Below are positions 28,203 through 35,980 of a stretch of DNA of 64,000 bases, piece by piece (within the stretch, counting starts at the first letter, position 1; every line of letters starts with the position of its first letter). Position numbers and translations under genes: made by a program. The notes below the pieces were generated by a model. That model searched no databases, was not told the DNA's origin, and saw only the letters and a list, made by a program, of their open reading frames with translations. Source of the stretch: Gillisella vitis (lineage in GTDB: Bacteria; Pseudomonadota; Alphaproteobacteria; Rhizobiales; Rhizobiaceae); NCBI RefSeq assembly GCF_014204625.1, contig NZ_JACHLU010000006.1, forward strand, positions 205,113 to 269,112, in the 5' to 3' direction.

Positions 28203-29537
28203 TTAATTCTGATCCCCCTGCACAAGAATCTCAATACGGCGATTGACTGCCGCATAGGGATCATCAGCCTTCAGCAGGCGCCGATCAGCAAAGCCGGAAA
28301 CCTGGGTGATACGGGCCTCGTCAAGCCCCCCACGCACCAGCATATAATAAGCCGCATGAGCGCGATCCATCGAAAGACTCCAGTTATCCTTGCCTGTTCC
28401 CTTGTAGGGACGCCCATCTGTATGGCCGCGAATGACAACAGCACCCTTGCGCTCGGCCAGCAATTTGCCGATCTTTTCCATCGCCAGCACCATTTCCCTG
28501 CTGGGAACGGCAGACCCGACGTTGAACATCTGGTCGTTGTTTTGATCCGTCAAGGTTACAAGCAAGCCACCCTCCGCAGGCTGCACGATCAGCCCTTCGG
28601 CAAGTTTGCCCGCAACACCCGACATTTGCTGAACAAGCTCCTGCTTGAGGGCGTCAGCCTGTGTCTGCTGCTCCGCCGTCACGGCCGCCTTATCATCTGT
28701 CTGTGGTTGTTTTGGATCAGCGTTCGCTTCTTTCTGATCGGGATTATCCGGACGTGCTTTGGGGACCACCATGGCAGCCTGCTGCTCCATGCTCTGGATT
28801 GCCTGCTTGTCACTGGCACTTTGCGCAGCTGCACTTGCGGCCAGACCCGTTGTCGGCCCTTGCGCAAAGGGATCAGGCTTCGCATCCGAAGGCGTGACCT
28901 CTGCATCGCTCTTCATGGCGGTCGTCGCGGGTGCTTGCGGTGCGCCCGGTTTGCCCGGCGCAGTCTGAACCTGCTGGCTCCAGAAATCCGGATCAAATGG
29001 ATCACGATAGGCCTCACCGCCAGAAGCTCCGGTTGAAGGCCCGGAATCACTGGCCCCCCCCTCACCCTTAACGCTGACATTGGCCTGCTGGCCAACTTCC
29101 TGCGCTATTTCGGCCAGAACCGAATAGGGATTTTCAAAAAGATCGGCTTCCGCCTGCTGCTGGTCGCTCGCTTGAGAAGACGTGCTCGGGTCAGGGGCAG
29201 ACGTATTGCCCTCCGTTGCGTCCTCGGCCTTGACCTTGGAGCGTGCTTTTTCTTCCTCACCCTCGGCCTGATCGACAGGCTTTTTCTTGCCTTTTTCTGT
29301 CGGCTTTTCATCAGACAGCTTGATCGGGTTGAAATAGCTGGCCACCGACGCCTTGGTTGGCTCGTTGGCTGCATTGACCAGCCACATCACAAGAAAAAAC
29401 GCCATCATCGCCGTCATGAAGTCGGCGTAAGCAATTTTCCACGCGCCACCATGCGCACCATCATGATCACCACCGCCGTGGCGCTTGATGACAATGACTT
29501 CGTTTTTGCCGTGGTGATGATTTTCGGCGTCGCTCAT
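28203..29537 (-). CDS. motB: Stator protein MotB
   Basis: 444 residues, start ATG at 29537 (MSDAENHHHGKNEVIVIKRH), coupled to the upstream gene by an ATGA overlap. The single transmembrane helix (about 38-58) starts with the proton-carrying Asp39 in YADFMTAMMAFFLVMWLVN. A long acidic/Pro-Ala linker follows to about residue 290, then the OmpA-like peptidoglycan-binding domain (VVIRGHTDGRPYKG..NWSLSMDRAHAAYYMLVRGG). The linker is much longer than in enteric MotB, as in other rhizobia with MotC. Its partner motA is 16 kb away on the other strand. Confidence 0.93.
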   Translation of the reverse strand: MSDAENHHHGKNEVIVIKRHGGGDHDGAHGGAWKIAYADFMTAMMAFFLVMWLVNAANEPTKASVASYFNPIKLSDEKPTEKGKKKPVDQAEGEEEKARSKVKAEDATEGNTSAPDPSTSSQASDQQQAEADLFENPYSVLAEIAQEVGQQANVSVKGEGGASDSGPSTGASGGEAYRDPFDPDFWSQQVQTAPGKPGAPQAPATTAMKSDAEVTPSDAKPDPFAQGPTTGLAASAAAQSASDKQAIQSMEQQAAMVVPKARPDNPDQKEANADPKQPQTDDKAAVTAEQQTQADALKQELVQQMSGVAGKLAEGLIVQPAEGGLLVTLTDQNNDQMFNVGSAVPSREMVLAMEKIGKLLAERKGAVVIRGHTDGRPYKGTGKDNWSLSMDRAHAAYYMLVRGGLDEARITQVSGFADRRLLKADDPYAAVNRRIEILVQGDQN

Positions 29538-30184
29538 GCCAGAACTTTCTTCAGGCTCGCAGTCCAAGCCGAAATACGGGTAACAAGGGCGGCATCATGA
29601 ATGTCGACGGCCAGATCGAGATCATCAACCTCGATGTGGCGCAAAAGATCTTCATGTCCGTCCATCTGCATTTTAAGGCGTTCGAAAAGTGCTTCAGGGC
29701 CACGCACGGTCACAACACCAGCCTGCCCTTCAAGGATCGCCTCCTTCAACAGGGCGGCAATGTCATTCAACGCGGTTTCAACCAATGCTTCCTGTAAAAA
29801 AGGCGCAACAGCCGCAACCGTCTGCTCCCCGACCACATCAGAAACAGATGCCGCGATTTTTTCAAGCCCTTGTGCAATCACCGTTGCCAATGCCTTCTGA
29901 TGCGCTTTTTCCTGTTCCTTGATCTGCTCGGCGTGATGTGCTTCGAGACGATGAATCTCTTGTGCATGTTGCTCTGCCAATTGCTGTGAAGCAGCCTCAA
30001 AACCCTCGGCATAGGCCTGAGCGCGCACAGCCTCCACATCAATCGGGTCCGGCTGTGGCAACTCGAGAGCAGGCTCATCATCCATGCCAAAGGCATCCAT
30101 GTCAAAGCCCACAGTATCGGAGACAAGGCTGCTCGGCTTGGGCGAAGAGAAGTCCTTCAGATAGTGGGCCAGCGGCATACTCAT
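29534..30184 (-). CDS. FliH-like flagellar protein
   Basis: 216 residues from the ATG at 30184 (MSMPLAHYLKDF), which has AGGAG 8 bases before it; ATG at 30190 and TTG at 30202 are in frame but have poor spacing. The middle (about 55-110) is an Ala/Glu/Gln-rich coiled coil (AYAEGFEAASQQLAEQHAQEIHRLEAHHAEQIKEQEKAHQKAL); the C-terminal half (LQEALVETALNDIAALLKEAI..GVVTVRGPEALFERLKMQM..IEVDDLDLAVDI) follows the pattern of FliH/YscL proteins that hold the export ATPase FliI. Lies upstream of motB with a 4-base overlap. No other fliH is visible, so this is the best candidate, by layout and not by clear identity. Confidence 0.55.
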   Translation of the reverse strand: MSMPLAHYLKDFSSPKPSSLVSDTVGFDMDAFGMDDEPALELPQPDPIDVEAVRAQAYAEGFEAASQQLAEQHAQEIHRLEAHHAEQIKEQEKAHQKALATVIAQGLEKIAASVSDVVGEQTVAAVAPFLQEALVETALNDIAALLKEAILEGQAGVVTVRGPEALFERLKMQMDGHEDLLRHIEVDDLDLAVDIHDAALVTRISAWTASLKKVLA

Positions 30185-30540
30185 TGTCATTTCTCCTGCC
30201 AACAGCGCAGGATGTCAAACTGTGACAGATCCACGCTCTCAACTTGCTGCATCATACCACCTTAAGCCAGATCAGCTCGAGGGAAACGCTTATGTCCATC
30301 TTAACAGCGTCCATAAGTCTGACAGTTAAGACAACAGTGTTCATTTGCGTTGACCGACGCTAAGGGTTCAAACTTGTGCGAGGATTTTCGAGGCAACGAA
30401 AAACACCCGGTTTTCCGTGCTGTGCTTTAAAAAGCGTTGGACCGCGCAAGGGCAGTGCGCGGTCCAACAGTTCCACCAGATGCCGATGACCGGCGGCACG
30501 GCAGAGAACAAGTGTCAACTCCGGCCCGTTTTGTCGCCGT
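30185..30540. other. Intergenic region before the FliH-like gene (356 bases)
   Basis: Between the last flagellin and the FliH-like-motB-motC operon. It contains the flagellin terminator at 30437-30467 and otherwise no credible ORF. The promoter for the minus-strand operon must lie left of about 30430. Two similar AACAGY steps near 30300-30340 (TTAACAGCGTCCATAAGTCTGACAGTTAAGACAACAGTG region) were seen but no consensus is claimed. Confidence 0.35.
30437..30467 (-). terminator. Terminator after flagellin A
   Basis: Perfect 12-bp stem (30437-30448 with 30456-30467) with a 7-nt loop, about 75 bases beyond the flagellin stop. The minus-strand sequence that follows is GCTTTTTAAAGC. Confidence 0.75.
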
Positions 30541-31503
30541 TTACTTGAACAGCGTGAGAATTGTCTCTGCGTTGGTATTGGCGATCGAGAGAGACTGAAT
30601 GCCCAACTGCTGCTGGGTTTGCAGCGCCTTGATCTTCGTTGATTCTTCATTCATGTCAGCATCCACCAGACGCCCAACACCCTTATCAATGGTATCGCTG
30701 AGATCCTTCACGAATGTGTTCTGCAACTCGATACGACTGCTGATCGCGCCAAGCGTTGATGCGGAATCGGTCAATGTTTGCAACATCAAATCAACCGCAG
30801 AAATCATCCCGTCCAGATTGCTATCCGAGGTGCTGCTCGAAATTTCGATCAAACTGCCTGTTGCAGAGGTTGCTGAGTCCGCATCAAGCAGGAAATATGT
30901 TCCGGTGGTCGTTGTCGTTCCCTGTGTGTAGGTCGCTGTTGTATCGCGGGTCAAGATCCCCAGAGAAGCGTTTTCCGTATCAATCAATGTCGAATTGGCG
31001 GTGTTATACTTCAATGTCGTGACCGACACCGTTCCATCGCTTGCCCGGTTGAACGAGCCGACCATTTCCTTGGTGCCCGCAGCATTTGCGGATGCATTAT
31101 AGAGCCAGTTCTCACCCGAAAAAGAGGCGGATTCGGCAATCGACTCCAACTGGTTCTTCAGTTCAGAGATTTCCTGATTGATCTTGTCTTTATCAACGCC
31201 CGGTTCGCGGGCTGCAACCAGCTTTGACTTGATGGTGCTGATAACATCAACAGCTGATTCGAGACCTGTATAAGCAGTGTCCGCTTTTGATGCGGCAAGC
31301 CCCAAGGCGTCCTGAACGGTGGCAAGTGCCTTATTGTCCGATCGCATCGTGGTCGCAATCGACCAATAGGCAGCGTTATCGGATGCGTTTTCAACCTTGT
31401 AGCCAGACGAAATTCTCGCCTGTGTCGTCTGCATGTTCGTGTCAATTGTACGCAGAGTCTGCAAAGCCGCCATTGCGGCTGAATTGGTCATAATACTGGT
31501 CAT
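30541..31503 (-). CDS. fla: Flagellin (divergent copy, here named A)
   Basis: 320 residues from the ATG at 31503 (MTSIMTNSAAMAALQTLRTI); the frame is open 4 codons further but the shared leader ends at 31503. N-terminal D0/D1 ARISSGYKVENASDNAAYW and C-terminal GRLVDADMNEESTKIKALQTQQQLGIQSLSIANTNAETILTLF are the rhizobial flagellin ends. It is the most different of the four (for example DTNMQTTQARIS where the others have NADMEKTQSAIS, and LLDADSATSATGSLI in the central part), so it may form a distinct filament segment. Has its own leader element and terminator. Confidence 0.93.
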   Translation of the reverse strand: MTSIMTNSAAMAALQTLRTIDTNMQTTQARISSGYKVENASDNAAYWSIATTMRSDNKALATVQDALGLAASKADTAYTGLESAVDVISTIKSKLVAAREPGVDKDKINQEISELKNQLESIAESASFSGENWLYNASANAAGTKEMVGSFNRASDGTVSVTTLKYNTANSTLIDTENASLGILTRDTTATYTQGTTTTTGTYFLLDADSATSATGSLIEISSSTSDSNLDGMISAVDLMLQTLTDSASTLGAISSRIELQNTFVKDLSDTIDKGVGRLVDADMNEESTKIKALQTQQQLGIQSLSIANTNAETILTLFK

Positions 31504-31577
31504 AGGGTGCCCCAATCTGGTTACGGGACATACCGGGCTTTAAAAATTACCGGCAACGATGGTCTGCATCATGCACG
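31504..31577 (-). promoter_or_regulatory. Flagellin leader element, copy A
   Basis: Read on the minus strand: GCATGATG (31574-31567), 12 bases later a stem UGCCGG/CCGGUA (31555-31550 with 31536-31531, one G-U, 13-nt loop), immediately then TGTCCC (31530-31525), then the ribosome-binding region GGGGCA (31513-31508) which is complementary to TGTCCC with one G-U pair. The ATG follows at 31503. The same order is found before the other three flagellins. Confidence 0.65.
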
Positions 31578-31605
31578 CTGGCTATATTTTGCCCTGATAG
31601 CCAGC
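31577..31605. repeat. Perfect 9-bp inverted repeat upstream of flagellin A leader
   Basis: GCTGGCTAT (31577-31585) and ATAGCCAGC (31597-31605), 11 bases apart, directly before the flagellin A leader. Could be an operator or an early transcript hairpin. Not present before the other flagellins. Confidence 0.4.
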
Positions 31606-31728
31606 CCAACGCTCTTTATAAATTATTAACCATTAAAATGTTAACGAAAGGTTAACCATGTTATGGATTTTTTAATGTGTGTAAACAAAATCTGAATTTT
31701 TTCAAGAGCCAAAGACACAAAAACGAAA

Positions 31729-31754
31729 AAAGCCGCGGCAGATGCCGCGGCTTT
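31729..31754 (-). terminator. Terminator after flagellin B
   Basis: Perfect 12-bp stem AAAGCCGCGGCA/TGCCGCGGCTTT (31729-31740 with 31743-31754, 2-nt loop) followed on the minus strand by TTTTTCG. Located 49 bases past the stop; a shorter GGCGGC/GCCGCC hairpin at 31776-31791 precedes it. Confidence 0.85.
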
Positions 31755-31802
31755 GACCGTAAATATATCGTGGTAGGCGGCAAAAGCCGCCCAACATTGC
31801 CG

Positions 31803-32759
31803 TTACTTGAAGAGCGACAGAATGTTTTCCGAGTTGGAATTGGCAATCGACAGTGATTGAATGCCGAGCTGCTGCTGAGTCTGAAGAGCCTTCAACTTGG
31901 TTGATTCTTCATTCATGTCGGCGTCAACCAGACGGCCAACACCCGTGTCAATGGTATCGCTCAGGTTCTTGATAAACGTGTCCTGAATCTTCAGGCGCGA
32001 TGTCGTCGCACCAATCGTTGCACCGGCATCGGTCATGTTTTGCAGCATGAGATCAACCGCAGCCACCATACCGTCGATCAAGACATCTGACGTGTCTGAT
32101 GCCAGCGCCACTTCCGTAGCAGACGCGGTTCCGCCTTGCGAAGCAATCAGGAAGTAGGTGCCAGTGGTCGTGGTGGTGCCTTGTACAAAGGTTGCCGTGG
32201 TTGCCTTAGTCAGCAAACCGTCATCAGCTGTGAGATCATTAATCAGCATCGATTTGGATGTGTCGAACGAGATCGTCTTGACCGAAACATTGCCATCGCT
32301 GCCACGCACAAACGAGCCAACCATTTCCTGCGTCGTGCCAGCTTCAGTGTCACTGTAAAGCCAGTTTTCACCGTTGAACGAAGCAGACTTGGAAATCGAG
32401 CCAAGCTGGTTCTTCAGCTCGGTCAGTTCCTTGTTGATCTTTTCCTTGTCAACGCCTGGCTCACGTGCTGCAACAAGCTTGGCCTTGATGTCGGTAACAA
32501 CATCAATAGCGGCTTCCATGCCGGTGTAAGCGGTATCGGCCTTGGCCGCACCAAGGCCGATAGCATCTTCAACAGCACCCAGCGCTTTGTTGTCAGAGCG
32601 CATCGTGGTTGCAATCGACCAGTAAGCCGCGTTGTCAGAAGCCTTTTCGACTGTGTAACCAGAGGAAATAGCGCTCTGGGTCTTTTCCATATCGGCATTG
32701 ATAGACCGCATGGTGGAAAGTGCGGCAATCGCCGAGGTGTTCGTCATAATGCTTGCCAT
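31803..32759 (-). CDS. fla: Flagellin (copy B)
   Basis: 318 residues, MASIMTNTSAIAALSTMRSINADMEKTQSAIS at the start and GVGRLVDADMNEESTKLKALQTQQQLGIQSLSIANSNSENILSLFK at the end. Differs from copy C mainly in the central surface part (FLIASQGGTASATEVALASDTSDVLIDGMVAAVDLML). N-terminal codons are almost identical to copy C at the nucleotide level. Leader at 32760-32837 and terminator at 31729-31754. Secreted and polymerised into the filament. Confidence 0.95.
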   Translation of the reverse strand: MASIMTNTSAIAALSTMRSINADMEKTQSAISSGYTVEKASDNAAYWSIATTMRSDNKALGAVEDAIGLGAAKADTAYTGMEAAIDVVTDIKAKLVAAREPGVDKEKINKELTELKNQLGSISKSASFNGENWLYSDTEAGTTQEMVGSFVRGSDGNVSVKTISFDTSKSMLINDLTADDGLLTKATTATFVQGTTTTTGTYFLIASQGGTASATEVALASDTSDVLIDGMVAAVDLMLQNMTDAGATIGATTSRLKIQDTFIKNLSDTIDTGVGRLVDADMNEESTKLKALQTQQQLGIQSLSIANSNSENILSLFK

Positions 32760-32837
32760 AGGAATTGCCCCTTAAAGGTCACGGAATGGGAAGGGACAGA
32801 CCGGACTTTGTACCGGTAACATTGGTCAGCTTCATGC
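32760..32837 (-). promoter_or_regulatory. Flagellin leader element, copy B
   Basis: Minus strand: GCATGAAGC (32837-32829), 11-12 bases, stem ACCGG/CCGGT (32817-32813 with 32804-32800, 8-nt loop), TGTCCCTT (32798-32791), spacer, AAGGGGCA (32773-32766) that pairs with TGTCCCTT over 8 bases with one G-U and overlaps the ribosome-binding site, then ATG at 32759. Confidence 0.68.
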
Positions 32838-33074
32838 CCGCCGTGATCTTTTCTGTTGCTCGGCCCAATGCTTTTGTGAGGCCAGAAAACACTATTATAG
32901 TTAACAAAGAATAAACGTTACAAAACATGATTAATAAAATTTGAAAGGCACGATAGGTTTTGGCGCGCTGAACCGCCATGCCCCCTATGGTAGCACGCTG
33001 CGACACCAGTGAAGGGCGGCAAAGTCCGCTACAAAACGGCAGCCCTTTCATCATACATGGCACACGGCGCTGCA

Positions 33075-33114
33075 ATACCAAGGCTCGAAGCTGCGAGAGC
33101 ACCCTCGCCTTGAA
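33075..33114. repeat. 40-bp non-palindromic repeat, right copy
   Basis: 33 of 40 positions match 12621-12660 in the same orientation (CGAAG, CGAGAGCA and CCTCGCCTTGAA blocks identical). Here the sequence continues with CGCATTGCACC, while the other copy gives way to a palindromic repeat. Confidence 0.5.
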
Positions 33115-33292
33115 CGCATTGCACCTATCTCAAATGTTATCCAGGTGCTTGAGATATTTGCAAAAGGAATACCGAGAGTGATGTTCAATGAATCCCGGTA
33201 TAAAGCGATTCCGACAAGCCGTGACAATAACAGTGAACACAAGATAGGGCGTTTCGCATGGATCATTTTGAAAATGCGACAACAAATAAAAA

Positions 33293-33312
33293 AGCCGGGC
33301 TTTCGCCCGGCT
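33293..33312 (-). terminator. Terminator after flagellin C
   Basis: Perfect 8-bp stem AGCCGGGC/GCCCGGCT (33293-33300 with 33305-33312), 4-nt loop, followed on the minus strand by TTTTTTATTTG. 27 bases past the flagellin stop. Confidence 0.85.
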
Positions 33313-33339
33313 CTTCGTGCTGCGACGTCTCTGCTCTTC

Positions 33340-34299
33340 TTAACGGAAGAGGGACAGAAGTGTTTCCGAGCTGGAATTGGCAATCGACAGAGCCTGAATA
33401 CCGAGCTGCTGCTGAGTCTGAAGTGCCTTCAGCTTGGTCGACTCCTCATTCATGTCGGCATCAACCAGACGGCCAACACCCGTATCAATGGTATCGCTCA
33501 GGTCCTTGATAAAGGTATCCTGAAGCTTCAGACGCGATGTCGTTGCACCAATCGTTGCACCCGCGTCCGTCATGCTCGACAGCATCTTGTCAACCGAAGC
33601 CACCATGCCGTCGATGGTGAGATCAGTCGTGTTTGTTGCCAGCGTCACTTCCGAACCAGCCGATGCCGCCGTGCCTTCCGAAGCAATCAGGAAGTAGGTG
33701 CCAGTGGTCGTGGTGGTGCCTTGTACAAAGGTTGCCGTGGTTGCCGCAGTCAGCAAGCCGTCATCAGCATTAAGATCATTGATCAGCATCGAACTGGATG
33801 TATCGAACGAGATCGTCTTGATCGAAACATTGCCATCGCTGCCACGCACAAACGAGCCAACCATTTCCTGGGTCGTACCAGCTTCGGTGCTGCTATACAG
33901 CCAGTTTTCACCGTTGAACGAAGCAGACTTGGCAATCGAGCCAAGCTGGTTCTTCAGCTCGGTCAGCTCCTTGTTGATCTTCTCTTTGTCAACACCTGGC
34001 TCACGTGCTGCAACAAGCTTGGCCTTGATGTCGGTAACAACATCAATAGCGGCTTCCATGCCGGTGTAAGCGGTATCGGTCTTGGCAGCACCAAGGCCGA
34101 TAGCATCTTCAACAGCGCTCAACGCTTTATTGTCAGAGCGCATCGTGGTTGCAATCGACCAGTAAGCCGCGTTGTCAGAAGCCTTTTCGACTGTGTAACC
34201 AGAGGAAATAGCGCTCTGGGTCTTTTCCATATCGGCATTAATAGACCGCATGGTGGAAAGTGCGGCAATGGCCGAATTGTTCGTCATAATGCTTGTCAT
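33340..34299 (-). CDS. fla: Flagellin (copy C, mosaic)
   Basis: 319 residues from the ATG at 34299; the open frame runs 17 codons upstream to 34350 but that part is leader sequence. N-terminal MTSIMTNNSAIAALSTMRSINADMEKTQSAIS, C-terminal GRLVDADMNEESTKLKALQTQQQLGIQALSIANSSSETLLSLFR. Its 5' third is nearly identical in DNA to copy B, while bases 33803-33993 are identical to 35048-35238 of copy D, so it is a recombinant of the two. The central variable part differs (ASAGSEVTLATNTTDLTIDGM). Confidence 0.95.
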   Translation of the reverse strand: MTSIMTNNSAIAALSTMRSINADMEKTQSAISSGYTVEKASDNAAYWSIATTMRSDNKALSAVEDAIGLGAAKTDTAYTGMEAAIDVVTDIKAKLVAAREPGVDKEKINKELTELKNQLGSIAKSASFNGENWLYSSTEAGTTQEMVGSFVRGSDGNVSIKTISFDTSSSMLINDLNADDGLLTAATTATFVQGTTTTTGTYFLIASEGTAASAGSEVTLATNTTDLTIDGMVASVDKMLSSMTDAGATIGATTSRLKLQDTFIKDLSDTIDTGVGRLVDADMNEESTKLKALQTQQQLGIQALSIANSSSETLLSLFR

Positions 34300-34380
34300 A
34301 GGACTTGCCCCTTTTAAGACAAAAAAACAGAAGGGACATTCCGGGCTCACTCCCCCGGCAGACGACAGGTTGCTTCATGC
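34300..34380 (-). promoter_or_regulatory. Flagellin leader element, copy C
   Basis: Minus strand: GCATGAAGC (34380-34372), then stem CCGGG/CCCGG (34358-34354 with 34345-34341, 8-nt loop), TGTCCCTT (34338-34331), spacer, AAGGGGCA (34313-34306) pairing over 8 bases with one G-U, then ATG at 34299. Confidence 0.68.
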
Positions 34381-34531
34381 TATTAACGATTAAGTTAATC
34401 TATCGCCTTGATGATTGCAGTTAAAGCCATTAAAGTTAATTTTTAGTTGAAAACAAAACATCTCAATGAATTATGCTAATTTTAATAAATTATAAAATTT
34501 CATTAAAGATTCGTTACTGAACTAATAGAAA

Positions 34532-34555
34532 ATGGCCGGGCTTTCACCCGGCCAT
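34532..34555 (-). terminator. Terminator after flagellin D
   Basis: Perfect 9-bp stem ATGGCCGGG/CCCGGCCAT (34532-34540 with 34547-34555), 6-nt loop, followed on the minus strand by TTTCTATTAG. 29 bases past the stop. Confidence 0.75.
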
Positions 34556-34584
34556 CATCAAAAGTAGACTTGTTGCAATTCCGA

Positions 34585-35544
34585 TTAACGGAAGAGCGAC
34601 AGAACGTTTTCGGAGTTGGAATTGGCAATCGACAGAGCCTGAATGCCGAGCTGCTGCTGCGTCTGAAGCGCCTTCAGCTTGGTCGATTCCTCGTTCATGT
34701 CGGCGTCAACAAGCTTACCAACGCCCACTTCAATCGTGTCGCTCAGGTCCTTGGCGAAGCTGGCCTGGGTTTCAATCCGGCTCTTGGTCGCGCCAATCGT
34801 TGCAGCGGCATCCGTCATGCTCGACAGCATTTTATCAACCGAAGCCACCATGCCGTCGATCAAGACATCTGACGTGTCTGATGCCAGCGTCACTTCTGTA
34901 CCAGTCGATGCCGACGTGCCTTCCGAAGCAATCAGGAAGTAGGTGCCAGTGGTCGTGGTGGTGCCCTGTACAAATGTTGCTGTGGTTGCAGCGGTCAGCA
35001 AGCCATCTGCAGCATTATTATCGTTGATCAGCAACGAACTGGATGTGTCGAACGAGATCGTCTTGATCGAAACATTGCCATCGCTGCCACGCACAAACGA
35101 GCCAACCATTTCCTGGGTCGTACCAGCTTCGGTGCTGCTATACAGCCAGTTTTCACCGTTGAACGAAGCAGACTTGGCAATCGAGCCAAGCTGGTTCTTC
35201 AGCTCGGTCAGCTCCTTGTTGATCTTCTCTTTGTCAACGCCTGGTTCACGTGCTGCAACAAGCTTGGCCTTGATGTCGGTAACAACATCAATAGCGGCTT
35301 CCATGCCGGTGTAAGCGGTATCGGTCTTGGCGGCACCAACACCAAGGGCGTCCTGAACAGCCGACATGGCTTTGTTGTCAGAGCGCATGGTGGTCGCAAT
35401 CGACCAGTAAGCGGCATTATCAGAAGCATCCTTCACCTTATAACCAGATGAAATCGCGCTCTGGGTCTTTTCCATATCGGCATTGATAGAGCGCAGCGTG
35501 GAAAGTGCACTGATAGCCGAGCTGTTTGTCATGATACTTGTCAT
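34585..35544 (-). CDS. fla: Flagellin (copy D)
   Basis: 319 residues, MTSIMTNSSAISALSTLRSINADMEKTQSAIS to ALSIANSNSENVLSLFR. It lies first in the flagellin row as transcribed, with its own leader (35545-35623) and terminator. Shares a 191-base identical block with copy C. The C-terminal part before the conserved end differs from the others (AATIGATKSRIETQASFAKDLSDTIEVGVGKLVDADM). In A. tumefaciens and S. meliloti one flagellin dominates the filament; which copy plays that role here cannot be read from sequence. Confidence 0.95.
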   Translation of the reverse strand: MTSIMTNSSAISALSTLRSINADMEKTQSAISSGYKVKDASDNAAYWSIATTMRSDNKAMSAVQDALGVGAAKTDTAYTGMEAAIDVVTDIKAKLVAAREPGVDKEKINKELTELKNQLGSIAKSASFNGENWLYSSTEAGTTQEMVGSFVRGSDGNVSIKTISFDTSSSLLINDNNAADGLLTAATTATFVQGTTTTTGTYFLIASEGTSASTGTEVTLASDTSDVLIDGMVASVDKMLSSMTDAAATIGATKSRIETQASFAKDLSDTIEVGVGKLVDADMNEESTKLKALQTQQQLGIQALSIANSNSENVLSLFR

Positions 35545-35623
35545 GATATCTGTCCCTTAAATTACAAGATACGTGAGAGGGACATGCCGGATTAACAACC
35601 GGCAGAAGCGATCGACATCATGT
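35545..35623 (-). promoter_or_regulatory. Flagellin leader element, copy D
   Basis: Minus strand: ACATGATGT (35623-35615), stem TGCCGG/CCGGCA (35604-35599 with 35590-35585, perfect, 8-nt loop), TGTCCCT (35584-35578), 20-nt spacer, AGGGACA (35557-35551), a fully complementary 7-bp match to TGTCCCT that contains the ribosome-binding site, then ATG at 35544. Confidence 0.7.
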
Positions 35624-35880
35624 CAGTTAATCTGAGTTTTCATTAACTCGCCTCTGGCCACTAAAAAACCACGGGGCAATTTAAAGGGAGCTGAATAAAA
35701 TTAGTAAAGAAATCCTTAAACCAAGCAAAAACACCCAATCAAGGCCAGGCATGATGGGCTGATGTGCTTTATGGTTTACAAGGAGTTGATAATTTTGCAC
35801 AAAACTGGTGCTACAGGATCAATATCGATCCACTTTATGTCGCCTATATTGAAGGGATTTCAAGTCTGGCTCTCTCAACA
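35624..35880. other. Region upstream of flagellin D (no gene)
   Basis: AT-rich, with several TTAA steps; should hold the flagellin D promoter. A GGCGAGTTAA stretch (minus strand, near 35650) lies about 30 bases before the leader and resembles similarly placed GGCGATAG (copy C) and GGCCGAGC (copy B), a possible promoter element; this is weak. The 78-codon ORF at 35764-36000 overlaps repeats and is not credible. Confidence 0.35.
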
Positions 35881-35980
35881 GAATCGGACCGAAAAGTGGG
35901 AACCTGTTTTCGGATAAATCCGATGCGAAAACAAAAAACTGATAGCATCGGGCCGATTCAGGTTTTTGGCACGATGCTAT
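35881..35980. repeat. Palindromic intergenic repeat, family III
   Basis: Arms GAATCGG (35881-35887) and CCGATTC (35953-35959), inner stem CCGAAAA/TTTTCGG (35889-35895 with 35907-35913), and a final stem ATAGCATCG/CGATGCTAT (35942-35950 with 35972-35980). The internal order (arm, AAAAGTGG, AACC, TTTTC, arm) follows families I and II but with another arm sequence. It directly adjoins family I copy D. Confidence 0.7.

Larger units (their letters stand above)
32838..33339. other. Long intergenic region between flagellins B and C
   Basis: About 500 bases without a credible gene, roughly twice the other flagellin gaps. It includes the flagellin C terminator (33293-33312), one copy of a 40-bp repeat (33075-33114) and about 350 bases with mixed base composition. 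Short ORFs on both strands have no family resemblance or plausible ribosome-binding site. It may be a remnant of an insertion or of a deleted flagellin. Confidence 0.4.

Noticed and set aside
32779..33102. 107-codon minus-strand ORF in the flagellin B-C gap
   Set aside because: Overlaps the flagellin B leader element and has no plausible start or domain.
33145..34317. 390-codon plus-strand frame opposite flagellin C
   Set aside because: Lies antisense to a certain flagellin gene; its codon pattern is a mirror of the flagellin and a similar frame appears opposite flagellin B.
31504..35700. Sigma-28 promoters for the flagellins
   Set aside because: GCCGATAA-like steps (GGCGATAG, GGCCGAGC) lie about 30 bases before the leaders of B-D, but a TAAA box at the right distance is not shared, and rhizobia generally lack FliA; not called as promoters.
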